A stretch of DNA of 64,000 nucleotides from Oscillospiraceae bacterium. Its GTDB lineage: Bacteria > Bacillota > Clostridia > Oscillospirales > Oscillospiraceae. Below, one piece after another: positions 52,208 to 61,373 of this stretch; the stretch's first letter is position 1, and the number at the start of each line of letters is the position of its first letter. The notes beneath the pieces are model-generated. The model saw only the letters and a program-made list of their open reading frames with translations, ran no database searches and was not told the origin of the DNA. The position numbers and the translations under genes are program-made. Location of the stretch: NCBI GenBank assembly GCA_024697625.1, contig JAILFJ010000146.1:45074-109073 (forward strand), read 5' to 3'.

Positions 52208-53074
52208 ATGTACAAGGTTGTCACCAAGCGATTCCTGAACGACTCGAAGTCGATCTGCCTCTTCGAGATCGAAGCCCCGCTGGTAGCCCGTCACGCACAG
52301 GCGGGGCAGTTTGTGGTTTTCCGCCTGGACGAGCAGGGCGAGCGCGTACCGGTCTCTGTGGCCGGATATGACCGCGAGAAGGGGACCGTCACCGTGATGG
52401 TGCAGGCGGCGGGCAAGACGACGAAGATGCTCCATACCGTGGAGGAGGGAGACTATATCTCCGACCTCGTGGGTCCGCTTGGCAAAGCCACGGAGATGGA
52501 CGATCTCCGGAAGGTCTGCGTCGTGGGCGGCGGCGTCGGCTGCGCGATTGCCTACCCCATCGCGAAGGAGATGCACGAGAGAGGCATCAACGTGACCTTC
52601 ATCGCCGGCTTCCGTTCGGCGGACATCGTGATTCTGAAGGAGGAGCTGAAGGCGGTCTCCGACAAGCTCATCATGTGCACCGACGACGGCAGCTACGGCA
52701 AAAAGGGCTTCACCACGGTGTTTCTCAAGGAAGAGATCGAGGCCAACATCCGGGACAACGAGATGCAGTTTGACCGCGTCATCGCGATCGGACCGGACAT
52801 CATGATGAAGTTCCTCGCCGATGTCACAAGGCCCTACGGCATCAAGACCATCATCTCCCTCGACCCGATCATGGTCGACGGCACCGGCATGTGCGGCTGC
52901 TGCCGCGTGATTGTCGGGGGCGAGACGAAGTTTGCCTGTGTGGACGGCCCGGACTTCGACGCCCACGAGGTGGACTTTGACAGCCTGCTGAAGCGGGCGG
53001 CCTTCTATGAGGATGAGCAGAAGGCGGCGGACCAGCATATCTGCAGAATTACGGGAGGGAAGCGCAATGGCTAA
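52208..53074 (+). CDS. nfnA: NADH-dependent ferredoxin:NADP+ oxidoreductase subunit A
   Basis: A 288-aa flavoprotein of the ferredoxin-NADP reductase family. RVPVSVAGYDREKGT is the FAD-binding segment, VCVVGGGVGCAIAYPIAKE the nucleotide-binding loop, and the C-terminal MCGCCRV to FACVDGPDFD carries the [2Fe-2S] cysteines. Together with NfnB it bifurcates electrons, coupling reduced ferredoxin and NADH to NADP+ reduction. ATAAGGAG precedes the ATG. The nfnB gene overlaps its end by 8 bp, in the usual order. An annotation as sulfide dehydrogenase subunit is the common alternative. Confidence 0.92.
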   Translation: MYKVVTKRFLNDSKSICLFEIEAPLVARHAQAGQFVVFRLDEQGERVPVSVAGYDREKGTVTVMVQAAGKTTKMLHTVEEGDYISDLVGPLGKATEMDDLRKVCVVGGGVGCAIAYPIAKEMHERGINVTFIAGFRSADIVILKEELKAVSDKLIMCTDDGSYGKKGFTTVFLKEEIEANIRDNEMQFDRVIAIGPDIMMKFLADVTRPYGIKTIISLDPIMVDGTGMCGCCRVIVGGETKFACVDGPDFDAHEVDFDSLLKRAAFYEDEQKAADQHICRITGGKRNG

Positions 53075-54470
53075 TCTGAAGGTCAACATGAGCATGACGA
53101 AGGGTGCGATGCCTGAGCAGGACCCGATCGTCAGAGCCGGCAATTTCGACGAGGTCGCCCTGGGCTATGACGCCGAGACCGCCATGCAGGAGGCGGCGCG
53201 CTGCCTGGACTGCAAGAGCAGCCCCTGCCGCACGGGCTGTCCCGTCAGCGTCAAGATCCCCCGCTTCCTTGAGAAGGTCCGGGAGGGCGACTTTGACGCC
53301 GCCTACGACATCATCACCAGCACCAACTCTCTGCCCGCCGTCTGCGGCCGCGTCTGCCCCCAGGAGAAGCAGTGCGAGTCCAAGTGCGCCCGCGGCATCA
53401 AGGGCGAGTCGGTCGGCATCGGCCGGCTGGAGCGCTTTGTGGCGGACTATCACATGGCGAAGGAGAACCGGCCCGATCCGGTGGCTCCCCCCTCCAACGG
53501 TCACAGGATCGCGGTGATCGGCTCCGGACCTGCCGGGCTGACCTGCGCCGGGGACCTGCGCAAGCGGGGCTATGACGTGACCATCTACGAGGCCTTCCAC
53601 AAGTCCGGCGGCGTCCTGGTCTACGGCATCCCCCAGTTCCGTCTCCCGAAGGAGATCGTGGCGGCCGAGATCGAGAACCTGACCAAAATGGGCGTCAAGA
53701 TCGTGAACAACGCTATCATCGGCAAGTCCATCACCGTGGACGAGCTCTTTGCAGACGGCTACGAGGCGGTGTTTATCGGCTCCGGCGCCGGCCTGCCGCA
53801 GTTCCTGCATATCCCGGGCGAGAACCTGCTGGGCGTGTATTCGGCCAACGAACTGCTCACCCGCACCAACCTGATGAAGGCCTACCGCGACGACTATGAC
53901 ACCCCGATCAAGCGCTTCCACCGCGTCGCCGTCGTCGGTGCCGGCAACGTGGCGATGGACGCGGCCCGTGTCGCCAAGCGGCTCGGGGCCGAGCATGTCT
54001 ACATCACCTACCGCCGCGGCCGGGACGAGCTCCCCGCCCGCAAGGAGGAGGTCGAGCACGCGGAGGCGGAGGGGATCGAGTTTGAACTCCTCAACAATCC
54101 CTGCGCCATCCACGGCGACGAGAGTGGCCACGTGACCGGCATCGAGCTGATCCGCCAGGAGCTGGGCGAGCCGGACGAGAAGGGCCGCCGGAAACCGGTG
54201 GCCGTGAAGGGATCGAACTGGATCCTGGACGTGGATACGGTCATCATCGCCATCGGCACCAGCCCGAATCCGCTGATCCGCAACACCACCAAGGGCCTCG
54301 CCTTTACCAAGAAGGGCGGCATCGAGGCGGACGAGGGCGGCGTGACCTCGCGCCCCGGCGTCTTCGCGGGCGGCGATGCGGTCACGGGCTCTGCGACGGT
54401 CATTCTGGCCATGGGCGCGGGCAAGGCCGGTGCAAAGAGCATCGACGAGTATATCCGGAATAAGAAATGA
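53067..54470 (+). CDS. nfnB: NADH-dependent ferredoxin:NADP+ oxidoreductase subunit B (GltD-like)
   Basis: A 467-aa protein. CLDCKSSPCRTGCPV and CGRVCPQEKQCESKC are the N-terminal [4Fe-4S] motifs, IAVIGSGPAGLTCAGDL binds FAD and VAVVGAGNVAMDAARVAKRLG binds NADPH, the layout of glutamate-synthase small subunits. Directly after nfnA, with no large glutamate synthase subunit nearby, it is best read as NfnB. The ATG at 53067 with GGGAGGGA upstream is preferred to the track's 53007. It overlaps the next small gene by 4 bp. Confidence 0.92.
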   Translation: MANLKVNMSMTKGAMPEQDPIVRAGNFDEVALGYDAETAMQEAARCLDCKSSPCRTGCPVSVKIPRFLEKVREGDFDAAYDIITSTNSLPAVCGRVCPQEKQCESKCARGIKGESVGIGRLERFVADYHMAKENRPDPVAPPSNGHRIAVIGSGPAGLTCAGDLRKRGYDVTIYEAFHKSGGVLVYGIPQFRLPKEIVAAEIENLTKMGVKIVNNAIIGKSITVDELFADGYEAVFIGSGAGLPQFLHIPGENLLGVYSANELLTRTNLMKAYRDDYDTPIKRFHRVAVVGAGNVAMDAARVAKRLGAEHVYITYRRGRDELPARKEEVEHAEAEGIEFELLNNPCAIHGDESGHVTGIELIRQELGEPDEKGRRKPVAVKGSNWILDVDTVIIAIGTSPNPLIRNTTKGLAFTKKGGIEADEGGVTSRPGVFAGGDAVTGSATVILAMGAGKAGAKSIDEYIRNKK

Positions 54471-54757
54471 AACCGCAGGTCTCGGATTTTGAGCGCGGCC
54501 GCCGGATCGTGATCGCCCTGATCGCCCTGGCCGTCGCCTTCGGGCTCGCGGCGCTGATGTTCACGAAGGAGGGCACGACCGAGAATATGGTCCTGGCCCT
54601 GGCCTCCCTGGCCTGCATCATCGCCGTGATCGCCGCTGCCATGCGCTACTGCCGCTGCCCCCACTGCGGGAAGCGGATCGTCAACGGCGTCCTGGTGCTG
54701 AAGGTCTGCCCCAGCTGCAAGCGCAGTCTCATCACCGGACAGAAGATTAAAAAATAA
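54467..54757 (+). CDS. Small zinc-ribbon membrane protein
   Basis: A 96-aa protein with two membrane helices (about residues 14-33 and 41-60) and a C-terminal zinc ribbon: CRCPHCGKR and CPSCKR, 15-20 residues apart. Its start overlaps the nfnB stop. I do not recognise a specific family. Proteins of this design occur next to many genes in Clostridia. It could help anchor a complex or sense metal or redox state. It is probably cotranscribed with nfnAB and glpK (11 bp gap). Confidence 0.7.
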   Translation: MKPQVSDFERGRRIVIALIALAVAFGLAALMFTKEGTTENMVLALASLACIIAVIAAAMRYCRCPHCGKRIVNGVLVLKVCPSCKRSLITGQKIKK

Positions 54758-54768
54758 GGGGGATTGTC

Positions 54769-56259
54769 ATGAAGTATATCATGGCGCTGGATCAGGGGAC
54801 CACGAGCTCCCGCTGCATCCTCTTTGACCAGAACGGCAACATCTGCAGCACGGTCCAGAAAGAATTCAAGCAGATTTTCCCGCAGCCCGGCTGGGTCGAG
54901 CATGACGCCGACGAGATCTGGGACGTGACGCTGGAAGTCTCCCGGGCCGCCCTGGACAAGCTGGGCGTGAGCGCCTCGGACATCGCGGCCATCGGCATCA
55001 CCAACCAGCGCGAGACCACCGTGGTCTGGGACAGGGAGACCGGCGAGCCCATCGCCAACGCCATCGTCTGGCAGTGCCGCCGCACGGCGGGCACCGTGGA
55101 CGAGCTGGTGGCCTCCGGCTGCGGCGAGACGATCCGCAAAAAGACCGGGCTGGTCCCGGACGCGTACTTTTCGGGCACCAAGATCAAGTGGCTGCTGGAC
55201 CACGTCCCCGGGGCGAGACGGCGGGCCGAGGCGGGCAAGCTTCTTTTTGGCACCATCGACACCTGGCTGATCTGGAAGCTCACCGGCGGCCGCGTCCACG
55301 TGACCGACGTGACCAACGCCAGCCGCACCATGATCTACAACATCCATGAGCTCAAATGGGACGAGGAGCTTCTGAAGCTGCTGGACATCCCGGCCTGCAT
55401 GCTGCCCGAGGTGAAGCCCTCGAGCTGCATCTACGGCAAGACAGACTTCGAGATCTACGGCGGCGAGATCACCATCGCCGGTGCCGCGGGCGACCAGCAG
55501 TGTGCCCTCTTCGGGCAGTGCTGCTTCGAGCCCGGCAGCATGAAGAACACCTACGGCACGGGCTGCTTCCTGCTGATGAATACCGGACGCGAGATCGTCG
55601 AGAGCCGCAACGGCCTCGTCACCAGCATCGCCGTCGGCTTCGAGGACCATGTGGAATATGCTCTGGAGGGCTCGGTCTTTGTGGCCGGCGCCGCGATCCA
55701 GTGGCTGCGCGACGAGCTCAGCGTCATCTCCAGCGCCTCCGAGAGCTCCGAGTACGCCGAGAAGGTCCCGGACTCCGCCGGCGGCTACGTGGTGCCGGCC
55801 TTCACCGGGCTCGGCGCCCCCTACTGGAACCAGCGCGCCCGGGGGGCCATCGTCGGCCTGACCCGCGGCTTCAACCGCGCCCATCTGGTGCGGGCCACGC
55901 TGGAGTCTCTGGCCTACCAGACCTATGACGTGGTGCGGGCCATGGAGCGCGACGCCGGGATACGGATCGGCGAGCTGAAGGTGGACGGCGGCGCCTGCGC
56001 CAACAACTTCCTGATGCAGTTCCAGTCCGACCTGATCGGCAGCGACGTCGTACGTCCGCGCTGCATCGAGACCACGGCCCTGGGCGCGGCCTACCTCGCC
56101 GGGCTCGCGGTGGGATTCTGGAAGAGCCTGGACGACGTGAAGAACAACTGGTCCGTCGACCGGGTCTTTACCTCGTCGATGGAGGAAGAGCGCAGAAAGA
56201 AGCTGCTGCACGGCTGGCACAAGGCCGTGGACTGCGCACTGCTGTGGTCGGAGGACTGA
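54769..56259 (+). CDS. glpK: Glycerol kinase
   Basis: A 496-aa FGGY-family kinase that makes glycerol-3-phosphate from glycerol and [17 protein letters not shown] (phosphate-binding), [12 protein letters not shown], the second-domain [13 protein letters not shown] and [15 protein letters not shown] are all in place, and length equals the family norm. GGGGGAT precedes the ATG. No glycerol facilitator or dehydrogenase is next to it; the partner is instead a NagD-like phosphatase 4 bp downstream. Product glycerol-3-phosphate also feeds lipids and teichoic-type polymers. Confidence 0.96.
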   Translation: MKYIMALDQGTTSSRCILFDQNGNICSTVQKEFKQIFPQPGWVEHDADEIWDVTLEVSRAALDKLGVSASDIAAIGITNQRETTVVWDRETGEPIANAIVWQCRRTAGTVDELVASGCGETIRKKTGLVPDAYFSGTKIKWLLDHVPGARRRAEAGKLLFGTIDTWLIWKLTGGRVHVTDVTNASRTMIYNIHELKWDEELLKLLDIPACMLPEVKPSSCIYGKTDFEIYGGEITIAGAAGDQQCALFGQCCFEPGSMKNTYGTGCFLLMNTGREIVESRNGLVTSIAVGFEDHVEYALEGSVFVAGAAIQWLRDELSVISSASESSEYAEKVPDSAGGYVVPAFTGLGAPYWNQRARGAIVGLTRGFNRAHLVRATLESLAYQTYDVVRAMERDAGIRIGELKVDGGACANNFLMQFQSDLIGSDVVRPRCIETTALGAAYLAGLAVGFWKSLDDVKNNWSVDRVFTSSMEEERRKKLLHGWHKAVDCALLWSED

Positions 56260-56263
56260 AACC

Positions 56264-57121
56264 ATGACGGTGGAGAATGAGATGAATACAGCCATGCATA
56301 CCGATCCGGACTTCACCAGGCTCCGGGACTGCGAGCTCTTCCTCTTTGACATGGACGGCACGCTCTACCTGGGCGACGACGTCTACCCCGGCGCCGTCGA
56401 GCTCATGGAGACCCTGCCGGCCCTGGGCAAGAAGTATATCTATCTGACCAACAACTCCTCCCGCGCCGGCACGGACTACATCACCCGGCTGCGCAGGCTG
56501 GGCTTCCCCTGCGAGGCCGAGAACGTCTTCACCTCCGGGATGGCGACGGGCCTCTACCTGAACCAGAACCACCCCGGCGCCTCGGTGTACCTGGCCGGCA
56601 CGAAGGCCTTCTACCGCGAGCTGACGAGCTACGGCATCCGCCTGGTCAATGACGAGAACGGCCATACCGACGCCGACACCGTCGACGTGGTGGTGCAGGG
56701 CTTCGACACCGAGCTGGTGTACGAGAAGCTGAACCTCGCCTGCCACTACCTGCGCCGCGGCTCCGTCTTCATCGCGGCCAACCCCGACTGGGTCTGCCCG
56801 ATGCCCCAGGACGAGGTGCTGCCCGACTGCGGGAGCATCTGCGCCCTCCTGACGGCCTCCAGCGGTGTGAAGCCCAACTTCATCGGCAAGCCGAACCGCA
56901 ACATGATCGACGTGATCGCGAAGCAGACCGGCATCCCGAACGAAAAGATCTGCGCCGTGGGCGACCGGCTCTACACCGACATCGCCGTGGCCCAGAATGC
57001 CGGCTCCGTCTCGGTGCTGGTGCTCTCCGGCGAGACGAGCCCGGAGATGGCCGCCGCGGCCGAGCGCCAGCCGGACTACATCCTCCCCTCGGTAAAGGAG
57101 CTTCTTGACGCGCTATGCTGA
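56264..57121 (+). CDS. HAD-IIA phosphatase (NagD/glycerol-3-phosphatase-like)
   Basis: A 285-aa HAD superfamily enzyme. FLFDMDGTLYLGDDVYPGA carries the nucleophile and acid Asp pair, LTNNSSR is motif II, GKPNRNMID motif III and GDRLYTDIAVA motif IV. The cap between them is of the C2A type. Substrates in this group include nucleotides, phosphoglycolate and glycerol-phosphate. Its place directly after glpK makes glycerol-3-phosphate or a related sugar phosphate attractive, but that is inference. It overlaps the PMT gene by 7 bp. Confidence 0.88.
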   Translation: MTVENEMNTAMHTDPDFTRLRDCELFLFDMDGTLYLGDDVYPGAVELMETLPALGKKYIYLTNNSSRAGTDYITRLRRLGFPCEAENVFTSGMATGLYLNQNHPGASVYLAGTKAFYRELTSYGIRLVNDENGHTDADTVDVVVQGFDTELVYEKLNLACHYLRRGSVFIAANPDWVCPMPQDEVLPDCGSICALLTASSGVKPNFIGKPNRNMIDVIAKQTGIPNEKICAVGDRLYTDIAVAQNAGSVSVLVLSGETSPEMAAAAERQPDYILPSVKELLDALC

Positions 57122-58872
57122 AGCCGTCCTTTGTCTTCGCGGTCCTGATCTTCCTGATGATCCTGCTCTTTTTTACAAATCTCCCCGATCTGAAGACCTG
57201 CCGGCTGCCCCAGCGGAAGCCGGCAGGCTTCCGAGCGGAATGGGGTCTTCTCGCGGTGACTCTGGTCTATACCGCGGCCGCCTTCTGGCACCTCGGCAAT
57301 ACCCAATCGCCGCAGACCTTTGTGCCCATGAGCGGACAGAGCGCCGTATTCAGCTTCCCGGAGCCCTCCAAGCCGGCCACGGTGGTGCTGTTTCCGGGCG
57401 TCGGGGAGGGGAGCTACAGCATCGAGGTCTCCGATGACACCGAGGGCTGGTACCCCGTCAAGACCTTCACGCAGGACCACGGCTCGGTCTTTAAGTGGCA
57501 GCTCGTCACCCTGGGCCTCACCGACTCGCGGTATTTCATGCGGATCCACTGCACCTCCGGCACACCCTGGCTGGGCGAGGTGCTGCTGCTGGACATCTAC
57601 AACCAGACCGTGCCCGGAATCTGCAGTTTCCCGGCGCTCACGGACGAGGCCGACACGGTGCCTCCGTTTATGGACAGTATGAACTCCAGCATCTTTGACG
57701 AGGTCTACCACGTCCGCACGGCCTGGGAGCATCTCAACGGCATCTGGCCCTACGAGGTCTCCCACCCGCCCCTGGGCAAGCTCCTGATCTCCCTGGGCAT
57801 CCTGCTCTTCGGGATGACGCCTTTCGGCTGGCGCTTCTGCGGCACCGTGACCGGGATCCTGATGCTGCCGGCGATGTATGCCTTTCTGCGCCGCCTCTTC
57901 GGCGGAAGCCGGATCCCGCTGCTGGGTACCGTCCTGCTGGCGACCGGCTTCATGCACTATACCCAGACCCGCATCGCCACCCTCGACAGCTTCGCGGTCC
58001 TGTTTATCCTTCTGATGTATTACTTCATGCTGGGCTGGCGGCAGACCGGCCGGAAGCTCGACCTCCTGCTCTGCGGGATCTGCTTCGGCCTCGGCGCCGC
58101 GACGAAGTGGATCTGCATCTATGCCGTCATGGGCCTGCTGTTCCTCTGGTTCGGCCACTGGATCGGCGTTTTCCGGGACCCGGAAGCCCGCAGCCGTGCT
58201 GCGGTCAGGGCCTTTCTAGGCCACTGCTGCTTCTGCGTGCTCTGCTTTATCCTCGTCCCCGTCCTGATCTACTATCTCTCGTACATCCCCTACGGTCTCG
58301 CCCAGGGGAAGGCCCCCTTCAGTGCGGGCTACACCAGGCTGGTGCTGGATAACCAGAGCTTCATGCTCTCCTACCATTCCAACGTCCGGGCCTCGCACCC
58401 CTATGCCTCACGGTGGTGGACGTGGATCCTGGACGTCCGGCCCATCCTGTACTTCAATCAGCACTACACGGACGGTGGCCGGGAGACCATCGCCTGCTTT
58501 GTAAACCCGGTGATCGCCTGGGCCGGGCTGGTCAGCCTGCTGGTGCTCTTGTACTGCGCCCTGTGGCGGCATGACGGGAGAGCGGCCTTCCTGCTGGTCT
58601 GCTGGGCGGCGGGCCTGGTCCCCTGGTTCTTCATCGTCCGCCCGACCTTCATCTACCACTACTTCGCCTCGGCGCTGTTCCTCATCCCGGCGATCTGCTA
58701 CGTCTTCGCCCTCATGGAGGACGGGACCCCCTACGGCCGGTTCTTCACGGGCTGCTTCACGGTCCTGGCGGTGGTGCTGTTCCTCTGGTTCTTCCCGGTG
58801 CTGAGCGGCCTGCGCATCAACCACGTCATCGGTACCAAACTTCACGGCTGGCTGCCCAGCTGGCCGATCTGA
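57115..58872 (+). CDS. PMT-family (GT39) mannosyltransferase with an inserted extracytoplasmic domain
   Basis: A 585-aa membrane enzyme. FDEVYHVRTAW is the catalytic acidic motif of the first loop, then VSHPPLGKLLISLGI and GLGAATKWICIY, all conserved in protein O-mannosyltransferases. Unusually, an apparently soluble beta-rich segment of about 110 residues (about 65-180; FPEPSKPATVVLFPG, DTEGWYPVK) lies between the second helix and the DE motif and looks like a discoidin-type carbohydrate-binding fold. It transfers a sugar from a polyprenyl-phosphate donor to a protein or glycan. GAGG lies weakly upstream. Confidence 0.85.
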   Translation: MLKPSFVFAVLIFLMILLFFTNLPDLKTCRLPQRKPAGFRAEWGLLAVTLVYTAAAFWHLGNTQSPQTFVPMSGQSAVFSFPEPSKPATVVLFPGVGEGSYSIEVSDDTEGWYPVKTFTQDHGSVFKWQLVTLGLTDSRYFMRIHCTSGTPWLGEVLLLDIYNQTVPGICSFPALTDEADTVPPFMDSMNSSIFDEVYHVRTAWEHLNGIWPYEVSHPPLGKLLISLGILLFGMTPFGWRFCGTVTGILMLPAMYAFLRRLFGGSRIPLLGTVLLATGFMHYTQTRIATLDSFAVLFILLMYYFMLGWRQTGRKLDLLLCGICFGLGAATKWICIYAVMGLLFLWFGHWIGVFRDPEARSRAAVRAFLGHCCFCVLCFILVPVLIYYLSYIPYGLAQGKAPFSAGYTRLVLDNQSFMLSYHSNVRASHPYASRWWTWILDVRPILYFNQHYTDGGRETIACFVNPVIAWAGLVSLLVLLYCALWRHDGRAAFLLVCWAAGLVPWFFIVRPTFIYHYFASALFLIPAICYVFALMEDGTPYGRFFTGCFTVLAVVLFLWFFPVLSGLRINHVIGTKLHGWLPSWPI

Positions 58873-58882
58873 GGGGTTTTTC

Positions 58883-59149
58883 ATGACAATGCTTTATACG
58901 GTCGGCCTCGCCGCCTTCGCGGTCCTGTCCGTCTATCTTCTCATCAAGCTTCTCGCCGCCCCGATCAAAGGCCTTGTGAAGTTCCTGCTCCATGCGGGCT
59001 CGGGCCTCCTGTTCCTCGTGATCTTGGACTTTGTCGGCGGCTTCTTCGACTTTTATATCCCCCTTGCCTGGCCGTCCCTGCTGGCTGCCTGCATCGGCGG
59101 GCCCCCCGGCGTGGCGCTGCTGGCGCTGTACCATCTGCTCTGGGGCTGA
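58883..59149 (+). CDS. BofA-family protein (pro-sigma-K processing inhibitor type)
   Basis: An 88-aa protein with three hydrophobic helices. KLLAAPIKGLVKFLLHAGSG, ILDFVGGFFDFYIP and GGPPGVALLALYHLL follow the BofA pattern, including the P-(I)-K segment and the conserved G-P-P/G-x-x-G end. In Bacillus BofA restrains processing of sigma-K in the mother cell; the family also occurs outside the sigma-K checkpoint. GAGGGG lies before the ATG. It lies 10 bp after the PMT gene. Its presence points to a sporulating lineage. Confidence 0.75.
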   Translation: MTMLYTVGLAAFAVLSVYLLIKLLAAPIKGLVKFLLHAGSGLLFLVILDFVGGFFDFYIPLAWPSLLAACIGGPPGVALLALYHLLWG

Positions 59150-59365
59150 CCGACCCTCAGGACCCTCGGAATGAGGCGCATCCTCCTGCAGTCTGCCCCC
59201 CAACCCGCTTACGGCGTCTGCCGCCGCTGCGGCGCACCGGGCTGCGTTCCCGGTTCCGGCTTTTGCAGGTCCCGGCCTCTTTCCCAACCCGCCGGGTTTC
59301 CGCCAGCGCCCTTCGGCGCCTGCGCCTCACTCATCCCCCCATATTTCTCATACAAAGGTGAATGC

Positions 59366-61360
59366 ATGTCTAAAACTTACGGCAACGAAAGTATATCCCA
59401 GCTCACCGGCCCGGACCGCGTACGGCTCCGCCCGGCCGTGATCTTTGGCTCCGACGGCCTGGACGGCTGCGAGCACGCCATCTTCGAGATCCTCTCTAAC
59501 GCCATCGACGAAGCCCGGGAGGGCTACGGCGACCTGATCACCGTGACCTGCTTCCTCGACCACTCCATCGAGGTGGAGGACTACGGCCGGGGCTGCCCCC
59601 TGGACTGGAACGCCCGGGAGGAGCGCTGGAACTGGGAGCTGGTCTTCTGCGAACTCTACGCCGGCGGCAAGTACAACAACAACACCGAAGGCGGCGACTA
59701 CGGCTTCGCTCTCGGCCTCAACGGCCTGGGCTCCTGCGCGACGCAGTACGCGTCGCGGTGGATGGAGGTGACGGTGCGGCGGGACGGGTACCGCTACGAC
59801 CTGCGCTTCGAGCGGGGCTATGCGGTGGGCGAGCCGGGGCAGGAGCTCCGGAAGGCCCCCGCGGACCGGAAGAAGACGGGCACGGTGATCCGCTGGCTTC
59901 CGGACCTGGACGTGTTCACGGACATCGCGGTCCCGGAGGAGTACTTTGACGACGTGCTGCGCCGCCAGTCGGTGGCCAACGCGGGGCTGCGCTTCCGGCT
60001 GCGGCTGCAGAGGCCCGACGGCGGCTTCGAGTCCCGGGAGTACCAGTACCCCAACGGCATCGTGGACTACGTGGCGGAGCTGGCGGGCGAGAACCCGCTG
60101 ACCCTCCCGCACTACATCGAGACCGAGCGCCGGGGCCGGGACCGGGAGGACCGGGACGAGTACCGGGTGAAGATCACGGCGGCCTTCTGCTTCTCCAACC
60201 GGGTCTCCGCGCTGGAGTACTACCACAACTCCTCCTGGCTCGAGAACGGCGGGGCCCCGGACAAGGCGGCCCGCAGCGCCTTCCTCTCGGCCATCGACGG
60301 CTGGCTGCGCGCAAACTCGAAGTACCAGAAGTCCGAGTCCTCCGTCCGCTTCCAGGACATCCAGGACTGCCTCGTGCTGGTGACCAACTGCTTCTCGACC
60401 CAGACCTCCTACGAGAACCAGACCAAGAAGGCGATCACCAACCGCTTCATCCAGACGGCGATGACCGAGTTCTTCCGCGAGCAGCTGGAGGTGTACTTCA
60501 TCGAGTCGCCGGCGGACGCGGAGCGGATCGCGGCGCAGGTCCTCATCAACAAGCGGAGCCGGGAGACGGCCGAGCGTGCGCGGCAGGGGATGAAGAAGAA
60601 GCTGTCGGGCAGCCTGGACATCTCGAACCGGGTCCAGAAGTTCGTGGACTGCCGGAGCCGGGACCCGGAGAAGCGGGAAATCTACATCGTGGAGGGCGAC
60701 TCGGCCCTGGGCGCCTGCAAGCTGTCCCGGGACGCGGAGTTCCAGGGGATCATGCCGGTGCGCGGGAAGATCCTGAACTGCCTGAAGGCGGACTACGTGC
60801 GGATCTTCAAGAGCGAGATCATCACGGACCTGATGAAGGTGCTGGGCTGCGGCGTGGAGGTGAAGGACCGGCACACGAAGGACCTGAGCTCCTTCGACTT
60901 GGGCTCGCTGCGCTGGAACAAGGTGGTGATCTGCACCGACGCGGACGTGGACGGCTACCAGATCCGGACCCTGATCCTGACGATGCTCTACCGCCTGACG
61001 CCGACGCTGATCCGGGAGGGCTACGTGTACATCGCCGAGTCCCCCCTGTATGAGATCAGCGCGAAAGGGAAGACCTGGTTTGCCTACACCGAGCGCGAGA
61101 AGGCGGACATCCTCTCGAAGCTGCCCGCGACCGCGAAGCCGGCCATCAGCCGGTCGAAGGGCCTGGGCGAGAACGACCCGGACATGATGTGGCTGACGAC
61201 GATGAACCCGGAGACCCGGCGGCTGATCCGGGTCATGCCCGAGGACGCGGAGAAGATGTCGCGGATGTTCGACCTGCTCCTGGGGGACAACCTGGAGGGC
61301 CGCAAGGCCCATATCGCGGAGCACGGCTCGGAGTTCCTGGACTCCGCGGACCTCTCCTGA
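59366..61360 (+). CDS. Type IIA topoisomerase subunit B (ParE/GyrB-like, divergent)
   Basis: A 664-aa ATPase subunit. The GHKL N-box is EILSNAIDEAREG, the G1 motif is DYGRGCPLD, the ATP lid is LGLNGLGSCATQ in place of the usual GGLHGVG, and the QTK loop appears as ENQTKKAITNRF. The TOPRIM acidic motifs are EGDSALGACKLSRD and TDADVDGYQIRTL. The track start at 59171 gives a Cys/Pro-rich extension; the ATG at 59366 with AAAGGTG upstream is preferred. It is shorter and more divergent than GyrB. It is paired with the next gene. Confidence 0.9.
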   Translation: MSKTYGNESISQLTGPDRVRLRPAVIFGSDGLDGCEHAIFEILSNAIDEAREGYGDLITVTCFLDHSIEVEDYGRGCPLDWNAREERWNWELVFCELYAGGKYNNNTEGGDYGFALGLNGLGSCATQYASRWMEVTVRRDGYRYDLRFERGYAVGEPGQELRKAPADRKKTGTVIRWLPDLDVFTDIAVPEEYFDDVLRRQSVANAGLRFRLRLQRPDGGFESREYQYPNGIVDYVAELAGENPLTLPHYIETERRGRDREDRDEYRVKITAAFCFSNRVSALEYYHNSSWLENGGAPDKAARSAFLSAIDGWLRANSKYQKSESSVRFQDIQDCLVLVTNCFSTQTSYENQTKKAITNRFIQTAMTEFFREQLEVYFIESPADAERIAAQVLINKRSRETAERARQGMKKKLSGSLDISNRVQKFVDCRSRDPEKREIYIVEGDSALGACKLSRDAEFQGIMPVRGKILNCLKADYVRIFKSEIITDLMKVLGCGVEVKDRHTKDLSSFDLGSLRWNKVVICTDADVDGYQIRTLILTMLYRLTPTLIREGYVYIAESPLYEISAKGKTWFAYTEREKADILSKLPATAKPAISRSKGLGENDPDMMWLTTMNPETRRLIRVMPEDAEKMSRMFDLLLGDNLEGRKAHIAEHGSEFLDSADLS

Positions 61361-61373
61361 GGGAAGGAGCAGC

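Noticed and set aside
53049-54131. 360-aa minus-strand ORF opposite nfnB
   Set aside because: Antisense to a clear NfnB; the translation is rich in Asp, Val, Gly and Leu with no domain.
54646-56361. 571-aa minus-strand ORF opposite glycerol kinase
   Set aside because: The plus-strand glycerol kinase is complete and motif-supported; the antisense translation is compositionally biased.
59171-59365. N-terminal extension of the ParE-like protein
   Set aside because: Cys/Pro-rich, not like a topoisomerase N-terminus, and a good ribosome binding site precedes the ATG at 59366.
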